This document shows positions 7,993 to 16,009 of a stretch of DNA of 27,366 nucleotides, piece by piece. Position 1 is the first letter of the stretch. Each line of letters starts with the position of its first letter. The stretch is from NCBI GenBank assembly GCA_035695045.1, contig DASSEX010000019.1:1-27366 (forward strand), written 5' to 3'. Below the pieces are notes generated by a model. That model did no database searches. It had not been told where the DNA came from and saw only the letters and a program-made list of their open reading frames with translations. This DNA comes from DASSKP01 sp035695045. GTDB lineage: Bacteria; Actinomycetota; Actinomycetes; JAFAQI01. A program made the position numbers and the translations under genes.

Positions 7993-8556
7993 ATGAGTGA
8001 TATCCGGGAGCGGTTCGGGCGGGCGGCGGCTCACTTCGGCGAGCTCGTCCACCAGGTGAAGGACGACCAGTGGGGTGATGCCACGCCGTGCACCGAGTGG
8101 GACGTGCGCGCCCTGGTCAACCACCTGGTCTACGAGGCGCGCTGGGTGGTGCCGATCCTCGACGGTCAGACGATCGCCCAGGTCGGCGACCGGTTCGAGG
8201 GCGATCTGCTGGGAGATGACGCGGTGGCGTCGTACGACGCCGCCCTGCAGGAGGCGACCGCGGCGGTGCGCGACGTCGACCTCGGCCGGACGGTGCACCT
8301 GTCGTTCGGAGACCTGCCGGCGGCGGATTACCTCACCCAGCTCACGTCGGACTTCGTCGTCCACGGCTGGGACCTCGCGCGCGGCATCGGCGCCGACGAC
8401 CGGATGGACCCGGACATGGTCCGGTTCGTCCATGCGGCCGCCGAACCGCAGGCGGACATGCTCGCGGCCTCCGGGCTCTTCGCGACGCCGGTGCCCGTCG
8501 CCGATGACGCCGACGACCAGACGAAGCTCCTCGCCCTCTTCGGCCGCCGCCCCTAG
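7993..8556 (+). CDS. TIGR03086 family DinB/maleylpyruvate isomerase-like metal-binding protein
   Basis: A 187-aa protein of the DinB-like four-helix superfamily, TIGR03086 type. Relatives include mycothiol-dependent maleylpyruvate isomerases; the substrate here is unknown. Visible family marks are the N-terminal DDQWGDATPCTEWDVRALVNH, with H44, and DFVVHGWDLAR, with H124 and D127. These are the likely metal ligands. The short C-terminal RRP tail is ordinary. It is transcribed alone, divergent from the radical-SAM gene (35 bp between start codons) and convergent with rodA, from which it is separated by a strong hairpin. Confidence 0.85.
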   Translation: MSDIRERFGRAAAHFGELVHQVKDDQWGDATPCTEWDVRALVNHLVYEARWVVPILDGQTIAQVGDRFEGDLLGDDAVASYDAALQEATAAVRDVDLGRTVHLSFGDLPAADYLTQLTSDFVVHGWDLARGIGADDRMDPDMVRFVHAAAEPQADMLAASGLFATPVPVADDADDQTKLLALFGRRP

Positions 8557-8557
8557 C

Positions 8558-8601
8558 CAATCGCCACATGTCGGCCTTCTATGGCCGGTATGTGGCGATT
8601 G
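8558..8601. terminator. Bidirectional hairpin terminator between convergent genes
   Basis: Two 19-nt arms (8558-8576 and 8583-8601) flank the 6-nt loop TTCTAT. They match at 17 of 19 positions, and the two exceptions give G-U pairs in RNA, so the stem is fully pairable. It sits 1 nt after the plus-strand stop and 10 nt from the rodA stop, ideal for terminating both transcripts. There is no long U-tract, as is common in actinobacteria. Confidence 0.75.
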
Positions 8602-8611
8602 ACGGGAGCAG

Positions 8612-9805
8612 TTACGTGCGGCTTCGCATGTAGACGTTCTGTAAGAGACCGACGGCGATCATCGACGCGAACATCGACGACCCGCCGTAGCTCACGAACG
8701 GAAGAGGCAGCCCGGTCACCGGCATGATGCCGACCGTCATGCCGATGTTCTCGAACGCCTGAAAGCCGAACCAGCAGACGACGCCCACCGCGAGCAGCGT
8801 GCCGTAGGCGTCCTCTGCTCGCGCGGCGATGGACAGGCCCCGCCACAGCACCACGCCCACCAGCAGGACGAGCAGTCCGGACCCGACCAGGCCGAACTCC
8901 TCACCGGCGACGGTGAAGACGAAGTCGGTCTCCTGCTCCGGCACGAACTGACCATTGGTCTGCGCGCCGTGGAACAAGCCCTTGCCCAGCCAGCCGCCGG
9001 AGCCGATCGCGATGCGGGCCTGGTTGGTGTTGTAACCGGAGCCCTGCACGTCGGCGTGCGGGTTCGTGAAGGAGGTGAACCTGTCGATCTGGTACTGCTT
9101 GAGCAGGTGCAGGTGCATGATCACGACCGCACCGGCGAGCGCGACGCCGATCATGCCGAGGATCCACTTGCTCGACACCCCGCTGATCGCGATGACACCG
9201 AAGATGACGAAGCCGATCACCATCACGGTGCCGACGTCGGGCTGCTTGAGGATCAGCAGGATCGGCACCGACGCGGCGGCGAACGTCAGCCAGATGTCGC
9301 GCTGGTCCGGCGCCTCCGCGCCGTCGCGCTTCTCCCCCAGCAGCATCGCCGCACCGACGATGAGGGCGATCTTCGCGAACTCCGAGGGCTGCACCTCGAA
9401 CCCGCCGCCCACGTTGATCCACGAGTGCGAACCGTTGACGGTGACACCGTGCACGAGCACGAGCACGAGCCCGGCGAGCGACGCGAGATAGACGACGGGG
9501 GTGTAGGCGCGGATCGTGCGGTAGTCGACGAGCGCGGCGATGCTGCCGAGGATCAGCCCGATCGCGACGTTGAGCAGGTCCTTCTTCAGATACGCGTTCG
9601 GGTCGATCCCCGCCGCCAGGTTCTGCGGCTTCGTCGCACCCCACACGAGCAGCGCCCCGAAGGTGCACAGCGCAGCGACAGCGAAGAGCAGCACCCAGTC
9701 GAGGCGGCGCAAGGGCGACTCACGGTCGAGCGCCCGCTCGCGGAGCGACTCGTGCCGGCGCTGGACGGAGTACGGCGCCGTGCGTGGGGTCGACCAGTCG
9801 GTCAC
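8612..9805 (-). CDS. rodA: Peptidoglycan glycosyltransferase RodA (SEDS family)
   Basis: Membrane SEDS glycosyltransferase that polymerises lipid II during cell elongation with its PBP2 partner. The 397-aa protein has about ten hydrophobic segments after a roughly 35-residue polar N-terminus. Family marks are SHSWINVGGGFEVQPSEFAK, LILKQPDVGT, the extracellular VPEQETDFVFTVAGEE (with D294) and the C-terminal GLPLPFVSYGGSSM. These favour RodA over FtsW, as does the mreBCD-PBP2 context. The GTG at 9805 overlaps the PBP2 stop in GTGA, so it is translationally coupled. It is the last gene of the elongasome operon and ends at the hairpin at 8558-8601. Confidence 0.94.
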   Translation of the reverse strand: MTDWSTPRTAPYSVQRRHESLRERALDRESPLRRLDWVLLFAVAALCTFGALLVWGATKPQNLAAGIDPNAYLKKDLLNVAIGLILGSIAALVDYRTIRAYTPVVYLASLAGLVLVLVHGVTVNGSHSWINVGGGFEVQPSEFAKIALIVGAAMLLGEKRDGAEAPDQRDIWLTFAAASVPILLILKQPDVGTVMVIGFVIFGVIAISGVSSKWILGMIGVALAGAVVIMHLHLLKQYQIDRFTSFTNPHADVQGSGYNTNQARIAIGSGGWLGKGLFHGAQTNGQFVPEQETDFVFTVAGEEFGLVGSGLLVLLVGVVLWRGLSIAARAEDAYGTLLAVGVVCWFGFQAFENIGMTVGIMPVTGLPLPFVSYGGSSMFASMIAVGLLQNVYMRSRT

Positions 9806-12006
9806 GTGTCACCCGCCAGGGTCGGACGACCACCGGAGCGTACGGCGACAGCGGGCGGCCAGGCGAGATCCGGAAGCGCCGAGTTGCCGGCGCCGCCTCC
9901 GCTGACCGCGCTGGAGTGGGAGACGAGCGGCGACGTCGGCAGCCGGGGAAGGGACCTGGGCGGATGCCCGGTGGGGAATGCGGCCTTCTGGCCATCGACC
10001 CCGAAGACGGTGTCCCAGACCTGGCGCACCGCAGGCGCCGCGACCACACCACCGACGCCGCCCTTGTCGACGGTGATGACGCAGACGAACTGCGGCTTCT
10101 GCCCGGTCTTGCCCGCGAAGGAGGCGAACCACGGCGACGTGTAACTGCGGTTGAGCCCGATCTCGGCGGTGCCCGTCTTGCCGCCCACGCGGAACTTGTC
10201 CTGCGGCCAGCCGGCAAACGCGGTCGCGCCAGTGCCCTGGGTGGTGACGTCGTACAGGGCGTTGCGGATGTAGTCGAGCTGTTCCTTCGCCAGCGGCAGG
10301 TGACCGCGAACCGGGGCCGGCAGCTGTTTCACGACGTGACCGCTCGGGTCGACGATCGCCTGCCCCACGCGCGGCTCGAAGACGGTGCCGCCGTTGGCGA
10401 CCGCGGCATAGGCGACGGCCAGCTGCAACGGCGAGACGAGGACCGACCCCTGGCCGATGTCCTCGATCAGCTGCAAGCCGGCGTTGAACCGCCAGCCGTC
10501 GGTGCAGTACTCCTGGTCGTAGGCCTTGAGGATGTCCCCCGGCTTGCGGCGCTTGGCACCGATGCAGTAGTTGCGGTGCGTCTGCTTCCACTGCAGCAAC
10601 GTGTTGCGCCGGTCGGCGATGTGTCCGGTCGTCGCGTTGGGCAGGTCGATGCCCGGCGGCATGCCGATGCCGTAGGCGCGCGCCATGTGTTGCACGCCCT
10701 CGACCGGCTTCTTGTGCCGCGCGACGAGGCCCTCGTCCCGCAACCAGTCGCGGTACGCCAGGTAGTAGTAGACGGTGTCGCAGGAGATGACGAGCGTGCG
10801 GTGCAGGTCGATGGTGCCAGCGGCCTCGCCCTCGAAGTTGCGGAACGAGCGGCCACCGACGGAGTACGACGAGCCGCACGGATAGGCGCCGGAGAGCGAC
10901 GCGGTGCCGTCACGCAGGAGCCCCGACGTCGAGATCGGCTTGAACGACGAGCCGGGTGAGTAGGCGCTGCTGAACGCCTTGTCGACCAAGGGCGCGCCCG
11001 GCTCCCTGCGCAACCGGTCGTAGGCCTTCACGTCGATCCGGCCGCCGTCCCACAGGCTGGGGTCATAGGTCGGGTACGACGCCATCGCAACGACGTGACC
11101 GGTCTGCGCGTTGAGCACGACGCCGGCGGCGAAGTCGGCGGGGCCGCCGTAGGCCTGCACGCCGAGCTGGCGGGCGTGCTGCACGGCTCCGACCAGGGCG
11201 TGCTCGAGCGATGCCTGCACCCTGGCGTCGAGGCTGGTGACGAGGTTGTCGCCGGGCTGCGGCGGCGTCTCCTTCAACGTCCCGGTGACGGCGCCGAGGT
11301 GGTCGACGGCGACCTGGGTGATCCCGGCGCTGCCACGCAGCCACTGGTCGTACTCCTGCTCGAGCCCCTGCCGCCCGACGAGGTCGCGCCTTCGCGCGTC
11401 CTGCTCGCTCTGCGGCAACCGCTTGAGCTCGTCAGCGGTGATCGGCGCGAGGTTGCCCAGCAGGTGTGTCGCGAAGGCGCCGTCCGGCTTGACGTAGGAC
11501 CGGACGGCAGCGAGCGCAGCGGTGACCCCGGGGAAGTCCTCCTTGCGTTCCAGGATCTGCAGCGCCAGTCGCGTCGAGTTGAGGTCGTTCTTGAGCTGGG
11601 TGACCGGGATCGGCTCGTACGGCGACCCGTTCCAGCAACCCTCGGGAAGACCGCCGGCGCCGCACAGGGTGATGCGGTCGTGCAGGTCTGAGTAGGGGAC
11701 GTGCAGCACCTGGGCCAGTCGCTGCAGAACTGCGACGCCGCCGTCGTGCTGGCGGAGCAGCGCGACGCGGTCGACCGACACGACGAGAGCCGTGCGGTTG
11801 CGGGCGAACGCCAGACCGCGGTCGTCGAGGATCTCGCCGCGAGGTGCGGTCGCGATGATGTCGCGGACCTGGTTGTCGGCGGCCGCCCGCTCGTACTGCG
11901 GGGCGGCCAGGACCTGCAGGTACCAGAGCCGGCCGAGCAGGGTGAGGACGAGCGAGACGATCAGCACGCGCAGAACCACCAGGCGCAGGCGCGTCCGGTC
12001 GCTCAC
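9802..12006 (-). CDS. mrdA: Penicillin-binding protein 2 (class B transpeptidase)
   Basis: Cross-linking enzyme of the elongation machinery, membrane-anchored and facing the periplasm. The 734-aa product has one N-terminal membrane segment (about residues 10-30), a dimerisation domain containing APRGEILDDRG, and a transpeptidase domain. Active-site motifs are S353-SFK356 (SxxK), S408-C-D410 (the SxN-type motif in its SCD form, usual for PBP2) and K610-T-G612. The C-terminus is an extra Gly/Ser/Pro-rich tail of about 55 residues. The GTG at 12006 overlaps the mreD stop as GTGA, and its own stop overlaps rodA the same way, so the three genes form a tightly coupled block. Confidence 0.95.
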   Translation of the reverse strand: MSDRTRLRLVVLRVLIVSLVLTLLGRLWYLQVLAAPQYERAAADNQVRDIIATAPRGEILDDRGLAFARNRTALVVSVDRVALLRQHDGGVAVLQRLAQVLHVPYSDLHDRITLCGAGGLPEGCWNGSPYEPIPVTQLKNDLNSTRLALQILERKEDFPGVTAALAAVRSYVKPDGAFATHLLGNLAPITADELKRLPQSEQDARRRDLVGRQGLEQEYDQWLRGSAGITQVAVDHLGAVTGTLKETPPQPGDNLVTSLDARVQASLEHALVGAVQHARQLGVQAYGGPADFAAGVVLNAQTGHVVAMASYPTYDPSLWDGGRIDVKAYDRLRREPGAPLVDKAFSSAYSPGSSFKPISTSGLLRDGTASLSGAYPCGSSYSVGGRSFRNFEGEAAGTIDLHRTLVISCDTVYYYLAYRDWLRDEGLVARHKKPVEGVQHMARAYGIGMPPGIDLPNATTGHIADRRNTLLQWKQTHRNYCIGAKRRKPGDILKAYDQEYCTDGWRFNAGLQLIEDIGQGSVLVSPLQLAVAYAAVANGGTVFEPRVGQAIVDPSGHVVKQLPAPVRGHLPLAKEQLDYIRNALYDVTTQGTGATAFAGWPQDKFRVGGKTGTAEIGLNRSYTSPWFASFAGKTGQKPQFVCVITVDKGGVGGVVAAPAVRQVWDTVFGVDGQKAAFPTGHPPRSLPRLPTSPLVSHSSAVSGGGAGNSALPDLAWPPAVAVRSGGRPTLAGDT

Positions 12007-12512
12007 GGTCGCACTCCATAGCCGGCGGGGTCGGCGCGGCGAGCCGCTCCCGAGACGACTGGCACGACGAACGGTGCCAGGACGACATCGTAGATAACCG
12101 TTGCAACCAACGAGTTCCCAAGCGCTGCAAGCGTGATGCGTTCGTCACCGAGCAACGCTCCGACGCCGGCGTACCCGATCACGGCAAGGGCGCTGCCGGC
12201 AGCCACGACCAGGACGGTCGCGAACACCGAACGCTCCTCGGCGTCCTCGAGCAGCCCGGCGGCGTAGCCGACCGCGGCATAGGCGAGCGCGAGCCGCCCC
12301 ATGGTGTGGTCGGCCGGTGGCACGACGTCGGCGGCGAGGCCGGAGAGGAAGCCGAGGATGGCGCCGTACTCCGGTCCGCGGACGAGGGCGAGCGCGACGA
12401 CGACGAGCACGACGAGGTCAGGCCGGCCGTTGGGTAGCGGGATGCGGTTGAGGATCGTGACCTGGACGAGCAGAGCCGTGACGACGAATGCGGTCGAGAC
12501 GAGCCGGCGCAC
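12003..12512 (-). CDS. mreD: Rod shape-determining protein MreD
   Basis: Small integral membrane protein of the elongasome. The 169-aa product has about five hydrophobic segments and the family pattern RPDLVVLVVVALALVRGPEYGAILGFLSGLAAD near residues 31-63. Transcription is with mreC (its stop is 3 nt upstream of GTG 12512), and translation is coupled to mrdA through a GTGA overlap. Sequence conservation in MreD is low, so the call leans on topology and gene order. Confidence 0.92.
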   Translation of the reverse strand: MRRLVSTAFVVTALLVQVTILNRIPLPNGRPDLVVLVVVALALVRGPEYGAILGFLSGLAADVVPPADHTMGRLALAYAAVGYAAGLLEDAEERSVFATVLVVAAGSALAVIGYAGVGALLGDERITLAALGNSLVATVIYDVVLAPFVVPVVSGAARRADPAGYGVRP

Positions 12513-12515
12513 GGC

Positions 12516-13442
12516 TCAGCCGGTCCCGGACGGTGACGGCGTCGGTGACGGCGACCGTCCGGGCGAACGTGACTGACTCGGCGAAGGGCGCGGTGAAGGG
12601 GGCAGCAGGCTGTCGCGGCGAATGGTCCGCGGGCTGGCGACGACCACTCCGACGACGTCGATGGACGTGAAGTCGACGAAGGGCGCGACGACAGCGGTGC
12701 GAAAGAGCTGACCGGGCTCCGGAAACACGCGCACGATCCGGCCGATGGGGACCTCGGCGACGAACGGCCGGTTGCCGATCGAGGCGAACGACACCAGTCG
12801 ATCGCCCGGCTTCATCGTCGAGGAGCTGCCGAGGAGGGTGAACGTCATCGGCTGCCGTCCACCGCCGTCGACGTGACCGATCTCGTTGGTGCCCTCGAGC
12901 CTCGCGCCGGCGGTGAACTTCGGATCGCGTCCGAGCAGGACGGTCGTCGTCGTGGGGCCGACCTCCACGGTCTTGCCGACCAGGCCGTCGCCGTTGATGA
13001 CCGTCATGTTGGTCTGGATGCCGTCGCGGCTGCCGACGTCGATCGTCGCGGTCCACTCGAAGCCGAGTGCACCGTCGACGGCGATCACCTGCGCCGGCAC
13101 GATCCGGAACTGCGCCCGGCCGGCGAGACCCATGACCTGCTCCATCGAGCGCAGTCGCGCGCGCTCGGCGTCGGTCAGCCGCAGCTGCTCGCGCAGGGCC
13201 TGGTTCTGCTTGCGCAGCTTCGCGTTGTCGGCCCGGTAGCTGGACAGGTGGCCGAGCGAGCCGAAGAAGGAGCCGACCGGTCTCGCGACGTCTGCGACCG
13301 CCCGCTCGACCGGGCCGAAGACGGCGTTGCCGATCGTGCGGAACGGGCCGCCGGCGTTGGAACGGTAGTCGAGCGTGATCAGCGTGAACGCGGTGAGCAG
13401 CAGCAACGCGAGCACGAGCCGGGCACGGCGGGAGTCCCTCAT
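12516..13442 (-). CDS. mreC: Rod shape-determining protein MreC
   Basis: Elongasome scaffold linking MreB to PBP2/RodA. The 308-aa product has one N-terminal membrane segment (about residues 7-24), a coiled coil (about 68-105, ADNAKLRKQNQALREQL), and the paired beta-barrel MreC domain (about 115-275), including VGKTVEVGPTTTTVLL and a KPGDRLVSF segment. A Ser/Pro/Arg-rich tail (PSPRPSPSQSRSPGRSPSP) ends the protein, an actinobacterial elaboration. ATG 13442 lies 21 nt after mreB. Confidence 0.95.
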   Translation of the reverse strand: MRDSRRARLVLALLLLTAFTLITLDYRSNAGGPFRTIGNAVFGPVERAVADVARPVGSFFGSLGHLSSYRADNAKLRKQNQALREQLRLTDAERARLRSMEQVMGLAGRAQFRIVPAQVIAVDGALGFEWTATIDVGSRDGIQTNMTVINGDGLVGKTVEVGPTTTTVLLGRDPKFTAGARLEGTNEIGHVDGGGRQPMTFTLLGSSSTMKPGDRLVSFASIGNRPFVAEVPIGRIVRVFPEPGQLFRTAVVAPFVDFTSIDVVGVVVASPRTIRRDSLLPPSPRPSPSQSRSPGRSPSPTPSPSGTG

Positions 13443-13463
13443 GGGTCGAGGGTCAGCGCCGGC

Positions 13464-14495
13464 TTAGTGACGCGGCTCGGAGATGAGCACCTGCTGCAGC
13501 GCCTCGAACTCCTCGACGCACTTGCCGGCGCCCATGGCGACGGAGTGCAACGGGTTGTCCGTGATGTGGATCGGCATGCCGGTCTCGTGCTTCAGCCGCT
13601 CGTCGAGCCCCTTCAGCAGCGCGCCGCCACCGGTCAGCACGATGCCGCGGTCCATGACGTCACCCGAGAGCTCCGGCGGACACTTGTCGAGCGTCGTCTT
13701 GACCGCATCGACGATCTGGTTGACCGGCTCCTCGATCGCCTTGCGGATCTCCTCGGAGCTCACGACGATCGTCTTCGGCAGGCCGGAGACGAGGTCGCGG
13801 CCGCGGATCTCGGCGTGCGGCTCGTCCGGCGCGGGGAACGCCGAGCCGATCGCCATCTTGATCTCCTCGGCCGTCCGCTCGCCGAGCATCAGGCTGTACT
13901 CCTTCTTCACGTACTGGATGATCGAGCTGTCGAGCTCGTCACCGCCGACGCGGATGCTCTGGCTCGTCACGATGCCGCCAAGGGAGATGACGGCGACCTC
14001 CGTGGTGCCGCCGCCGATGTCGACGACCATGTTGCCGGTCGGCTCGTGCACCGGAAGGCCGGCGCCGATGGCGGCGGCCATCGGCTCCTCGATGATGTAG
14101 ACCTTGCGCGCGCCCGCCTGGTAGCCGGCGTCCTTGACGGCGCGCTGCTCGACGCCGGTGATGCCGCTCGGGACGCAGACGACGACGCGAGGCTTCGCGA
14201 AGTGGCGCCGGCGGTGCACCTTCTGGATGAAGTAGCGCAACATGCGCTCGGTCGTCTCGAAGTCGGCGATGACGCCGTCCTTGAGCGGCCGGATCGCGAC
14301 GATGTTGCCAGGCGTGCGGCCGATCATCCGCTTCGCCTCGGTGCCGACGGCGAGGATGCCGGCGGTGTTGGTGTTGATCGCGACGACGCTCGGCTCGTTG
14401 AGCACGATGCCCTTGCCGCGGACGTAGACGAGCGTGTTGGCGGTGCCGAGGTCCACGGCCATGTCTCGACCGAGGAACGCAAGATTGTTCGCCAT
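13464..14495 (-). CDS. mreB: Actin-like cell shape protein MreB
   Basis: Cytoplasmic actin homologue that organises elongation-mode peptidoglycan synthesis. The 343-aa product is standard length. Nucleotide-binding motifs include D15-LGTAN20, VVDIGGGTTEVAVIS (phosphate 2) and VLTGGGALLKGLDERL (adenosine). ATG 14495 has no purine-rich ribosome-binding site (preceding bases are pyrimidine-rich on the coding strand), so start recognition may be unusual. It is the first gene of the mreBCD-mrdA-rodA operon, 119 nt from ndk. Confidence 0.97.
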   Translation of the reverse strand: MANNLAFLGRDMAVDLGTANTLVYVRGKGIVLNEPSVVAINTNTAGILAVGTEAKRMIGRTPGNIVAIRPLKDGVIADFETTERMLRYFIQKVHRRRHFAKPRVVVCVPSGITGVEQRAVKDAGYQAGARKVYIIEEPMAAAIGAGLPVHEPTGNMVVDIGGGTTEVAVISLGGIVTSQSIRVGGDELDSSIIQYVKKEYSLMLGERTAEEIKMAIGSAFPAPDEPHAEIRGRDLVSGLPKTIVVSSEEIRKAIEEPVNQIVDAVKTTLDKCPPELSGDVMDRGIVLTGGGALLKGLDERLKHETGMPIHITDNPLHSVAMGAGKCVEEFEALQQVLISEPRH

Positions 14496-14540
14496 GAGGG
14501 GGCTATGGCCTTCCGAAGCAGGGGCGGGCGAGCGCCTCAG

Positions 14541-14569
14541 ATGCTAGCGCTGGCAAGCGTTTTCCAGAA
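14541..14569 (-). promoter_or_regulatory. Candidate mreB promoter
   Basis: On the minus strand TTCTGG (14569-14564) is followed after exactly 17 nt by TAGCAT (14546-14541), about 45 nt upstream of the mreB ATG. The -10 is good and the -35 weak. Confidence 0.35.
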
Positions 14570-14585
14570 GGTGCGGCGCGCGGCC

Positions 14586-14603
14586 GCGCCGAGCCGGCGG
14601 CGC
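14586..14603. terminator. Possible GC hairpin downstream of ndk
   Basis: GCGCCG and CGGCGC arms (6 bp) flank a 6-nt loop 11 nt beyond the ndk stop, before the candidate mreB promoter. It could attenuate ndk transcription, but such hairpins are common by chance at this GC content. Confidence 0.3.
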
Positions 14604-14614
14604 CGTACGCGCGG

Positions 14615-15031
14615 TCAGCCGAGGTCGGGGAAGAACAGCTTCACTTCGCGGTCAGCCGACTCCGGTGAGTCACTGCCGTGGACGAGGTTCTGGCCGATCT
14701 CCAGCGCGAAATCGCCACGAATCGAGCCGGGGGCGCTCTTCACCGGGTCGGTGACGCCCATGAGCGCGCGCACGGCCTCGTGGGCCCGGGGCCCTTCGGC
14801 GACGAGCGCGACGAGCGGACCGCTGGTGATGAAGTCGACCAGCTCGCCGAAGAAGGGCTTGCCGTCGTGCTCCGCGTAGTGCTGCTGAGCGGTGGCCCGG
14901 TCGAGCGTGCGCAGCTCGAGGGCGGCGATCTTCAGGCCCTTGCGCTCGATCCGGCCGACGATCTCGCCGACCAGACCACGGGCGACGCCGTCGGGCTTGA
15001 CCAGGACAAGGGTGCGCTCAGTCTCAGACAC
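14615..15031 (-). CDS. ndk: Nucleoside diphosphate kinase
   Basis: Cytoplasmic enzyme transferring the terminal phosphate between nucleoside triphosphates and diphosphates. From GTG 15031 the product is 138 aa, starting VSETERTLVLVKPDGVARG. The active-site histidine lies in IGQNLVHGSDSPESA. The frame is open to 15064, but that extension (MITFASVGLPI) comes from the adjacent repeat and is not family-like, so GTG 15031 is chosen. In related actinobacteria ndk usually follows folC-DUF4233; here a repeat-flanked DUF559 gene separates them, so ndk probably depends on its own promoter. Confidence 0.96.
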   Translation of the reverse strand: MSETERTLVLVKPDGVARGLVGEIVGRIERKGLKIAALELRTLDRATAQQHYAEHDGKPFFGELVDFITSGPLVALVAEGPRAHEAVRALMGVTDPVKSAPGSIRGDFALEIGQNLVHGSDSPESADREVKLFFPDLG

Positions 15032-15039
15032 GATCGGCA

Positions 15040-15045
15040 AGCCTA
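15040..15045 (-). promoter_or_regulatory. -10 hexamer TAGGCT for ndk
   Basis: TAGGCT lies 8 nt upstream of GTG 15031. Its edge is 5 bp outside the repeat that starts at 15050, so any -35 element would lie inside the repeat. Confidence 0.4.
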
Positions 15046-15049
15046 CTGA

Positions 15050-15123
15050 AGCGAACGTGATCATTTTCGTCTCGGCCCACGCTCGAGCAAGATCAACAAG
15101 TCTCGTAGTTGATCACGTTCGCT
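15050..15123. repeat. Palindrome-ended repeat, copy 1
   Basis: Terminal inverted repeats are perfect over 14 bp: AGCGAACGTGATCA (15050-15063) and TGATCACGTTCGCT (15110-15123), with 46 bp between. It is a direct repeat of 16010-16083: 56 of 72 core positions are identical, with both ends conserved and the centre diverged. It lies upstream of both ndk (minus) and the DUF559 gene (plus). Structure and size resemble a non-autonomous miniature element or a REP-like palindrome; no transposase is nearby. Confidence 0.8.
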
Positions 15124-15229
15124 GAGAAACGGCGGCGCATCCACAGTCGGCGCGCGCCACAGCGAGCTCAGCCGCGGCCTGTGGACGCGCGCCTACATCG
15201 TGACCGGAGGCCACACCCTCGCGGGGTGA
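15113..15229 (+). pseudogene. 5' remnant of the DUF559-family gene in another frame
   Basis: This frame is open from 15113 to a TGA at 15227-15229. It encodes HSELSRGLWTRAYIVTGGHT, resembling the L-x-RG-x-W-x-R-x-Y segment that normally precedes the body of AbiEi/DUF559-type proteins. Third positions in this piece are almost all G/C, whereas the frame continuous with the downstream gene is poor here. It has no start codon of its own. I infer loss of the true 5' end and a one- or two-base frameshift near 15205-15226. Confidence 0.5.
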
Positions 15230-16005
15230 ACGATCAGGAACTCCGTCGCGCAGAGCATGCCGCGCGGGCAATCGAGCTCGGCCTACATCTGCCGCCGGAC
15301 GCGGCGATCAGCCATGAGTCCGCGGCCATCCTTCGCGGCTGGTCGACGTACGACGTCCCTGCGGCCGTTCGCGTCACGCGCACCCGAGGCAACGGGTTCC
15401 GAACCAGCGACATTCACGTTCATCGAGCCGGCATGCGCCCGACAGACCGAGACGTAGCGCAAGGCGTGCCGGTGACGTCAGCTGCGCGGACCGTCATCGA
15501 TCTGGGCAGGCGCCTTCCGTTCGGTCAGGCGCTCGTCACCGCCGATGCTGCCTTGCGCGCCGGGACCTCGCGGCAGCAGCTGCAGGACGTCCTCCGGCAC
15601 CAGTGGACCTGGCCGATGGTTCGTCGCGCAATGCCGGTCATGCGTTGGGCCGACAGTCGAAGTGAGTCAGCACTCGAGTCGTGGACGCGCAGTCGCTTCA
15701 TCACGTTGCGACTGCCGATCCCGCGTCTGCAGCAGGACATCGTCGGCGAACACGGATGGGTCGCGCGAGTCGACTTTCTCTTCGACGAGTACGACGTCGC
15801 CGGCGAGGCAGACGGCCGGATCAAGTACCTCGCCGATGAGCTCTGGGCAGAGAAGCAGCGACAGGACGACATCGAAGATGCAGGCAAGGAAGTCATTCGC
15901 TGGATCTGGCGGACTGCGCACGTACCGGATGAGGAGTTCGCCCGCCGGCTGCTTCGCAAGCTGGACCGCGGCTTGATGCTCAAGCGTCTGCGAGCCACCG
16001 CGTGA
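15226..16005 (+). CDS. DUF559 (Vsr-like/PD-D/ExK) family protein, probably degenerate
   Basis: From GTG 15226 the product is 259 aa. The N-terminal half (AISHESAAILRGW, HVHRAGM, GVPVTSAARTVIDLGRRLPF) matches AbiEi-like antitoxin-type proteins. The C-terminal DUF559 domain (about residues 145-250) keeps SESALESW, VARVDFLFDEYDVAGEADG and RIKYLADELWAEKQRQDD, the acidic and basic pattern of a PD-(D/E)xK-like nuclease fold. Function is unknown for most members. The frame extends upstream to 15109, but those codons lie in the repeat and have poor third-position bias. The N-terminal winged-helix part is missing. GC3 (roughly three quarters) is below the neighbours, and the gene runs opposite to the surrounding cluster, flanked by two repeats, suggesting insertion. 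Confidence 0.7.
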   Translation: MNDQELRRAEHAARAIELGLHLPPDAAISHESAAILRGWSTYDVPAAVRVTRTRGNGFRTSDIHVHRAGMRPTDRDVAQGVPVTSAARTVIDLGRRLPFGQALVTADAALRAGTSRQQLQDVLRHQWTWPMVRRAMPVMRWADSRSESALESWTRSRFITLRLPIPRLQQDIVGEHGWVARVDFLFDEYDVAGEADGRIKYLADELWAEKQRQDDIEDAGKEVIRWIWRTAHVPDEEFARRLLRKLDRGLMLKRLRATA

Positions 16006-16009
16006 CTTG

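Noticed and set aside
5840..7996. 718-aa plus-strand open frame
   Set aside because: Antisense to the radical-SAM gene, whose motifs are unambiguous; no recognisable domain in the antisense product.
12563..12572. A third copy of the repeat end (GCGAACGTGA) inside mreC
   Set aside because: Only 10 bp match, there is no inverted partner, and it is explained by mreC coding sequence.
12873..14879. 668-aa plus-strand open frame
   Set aside because: Antisense to mreC, mreB and ndk; composition is a mirror of those genes.
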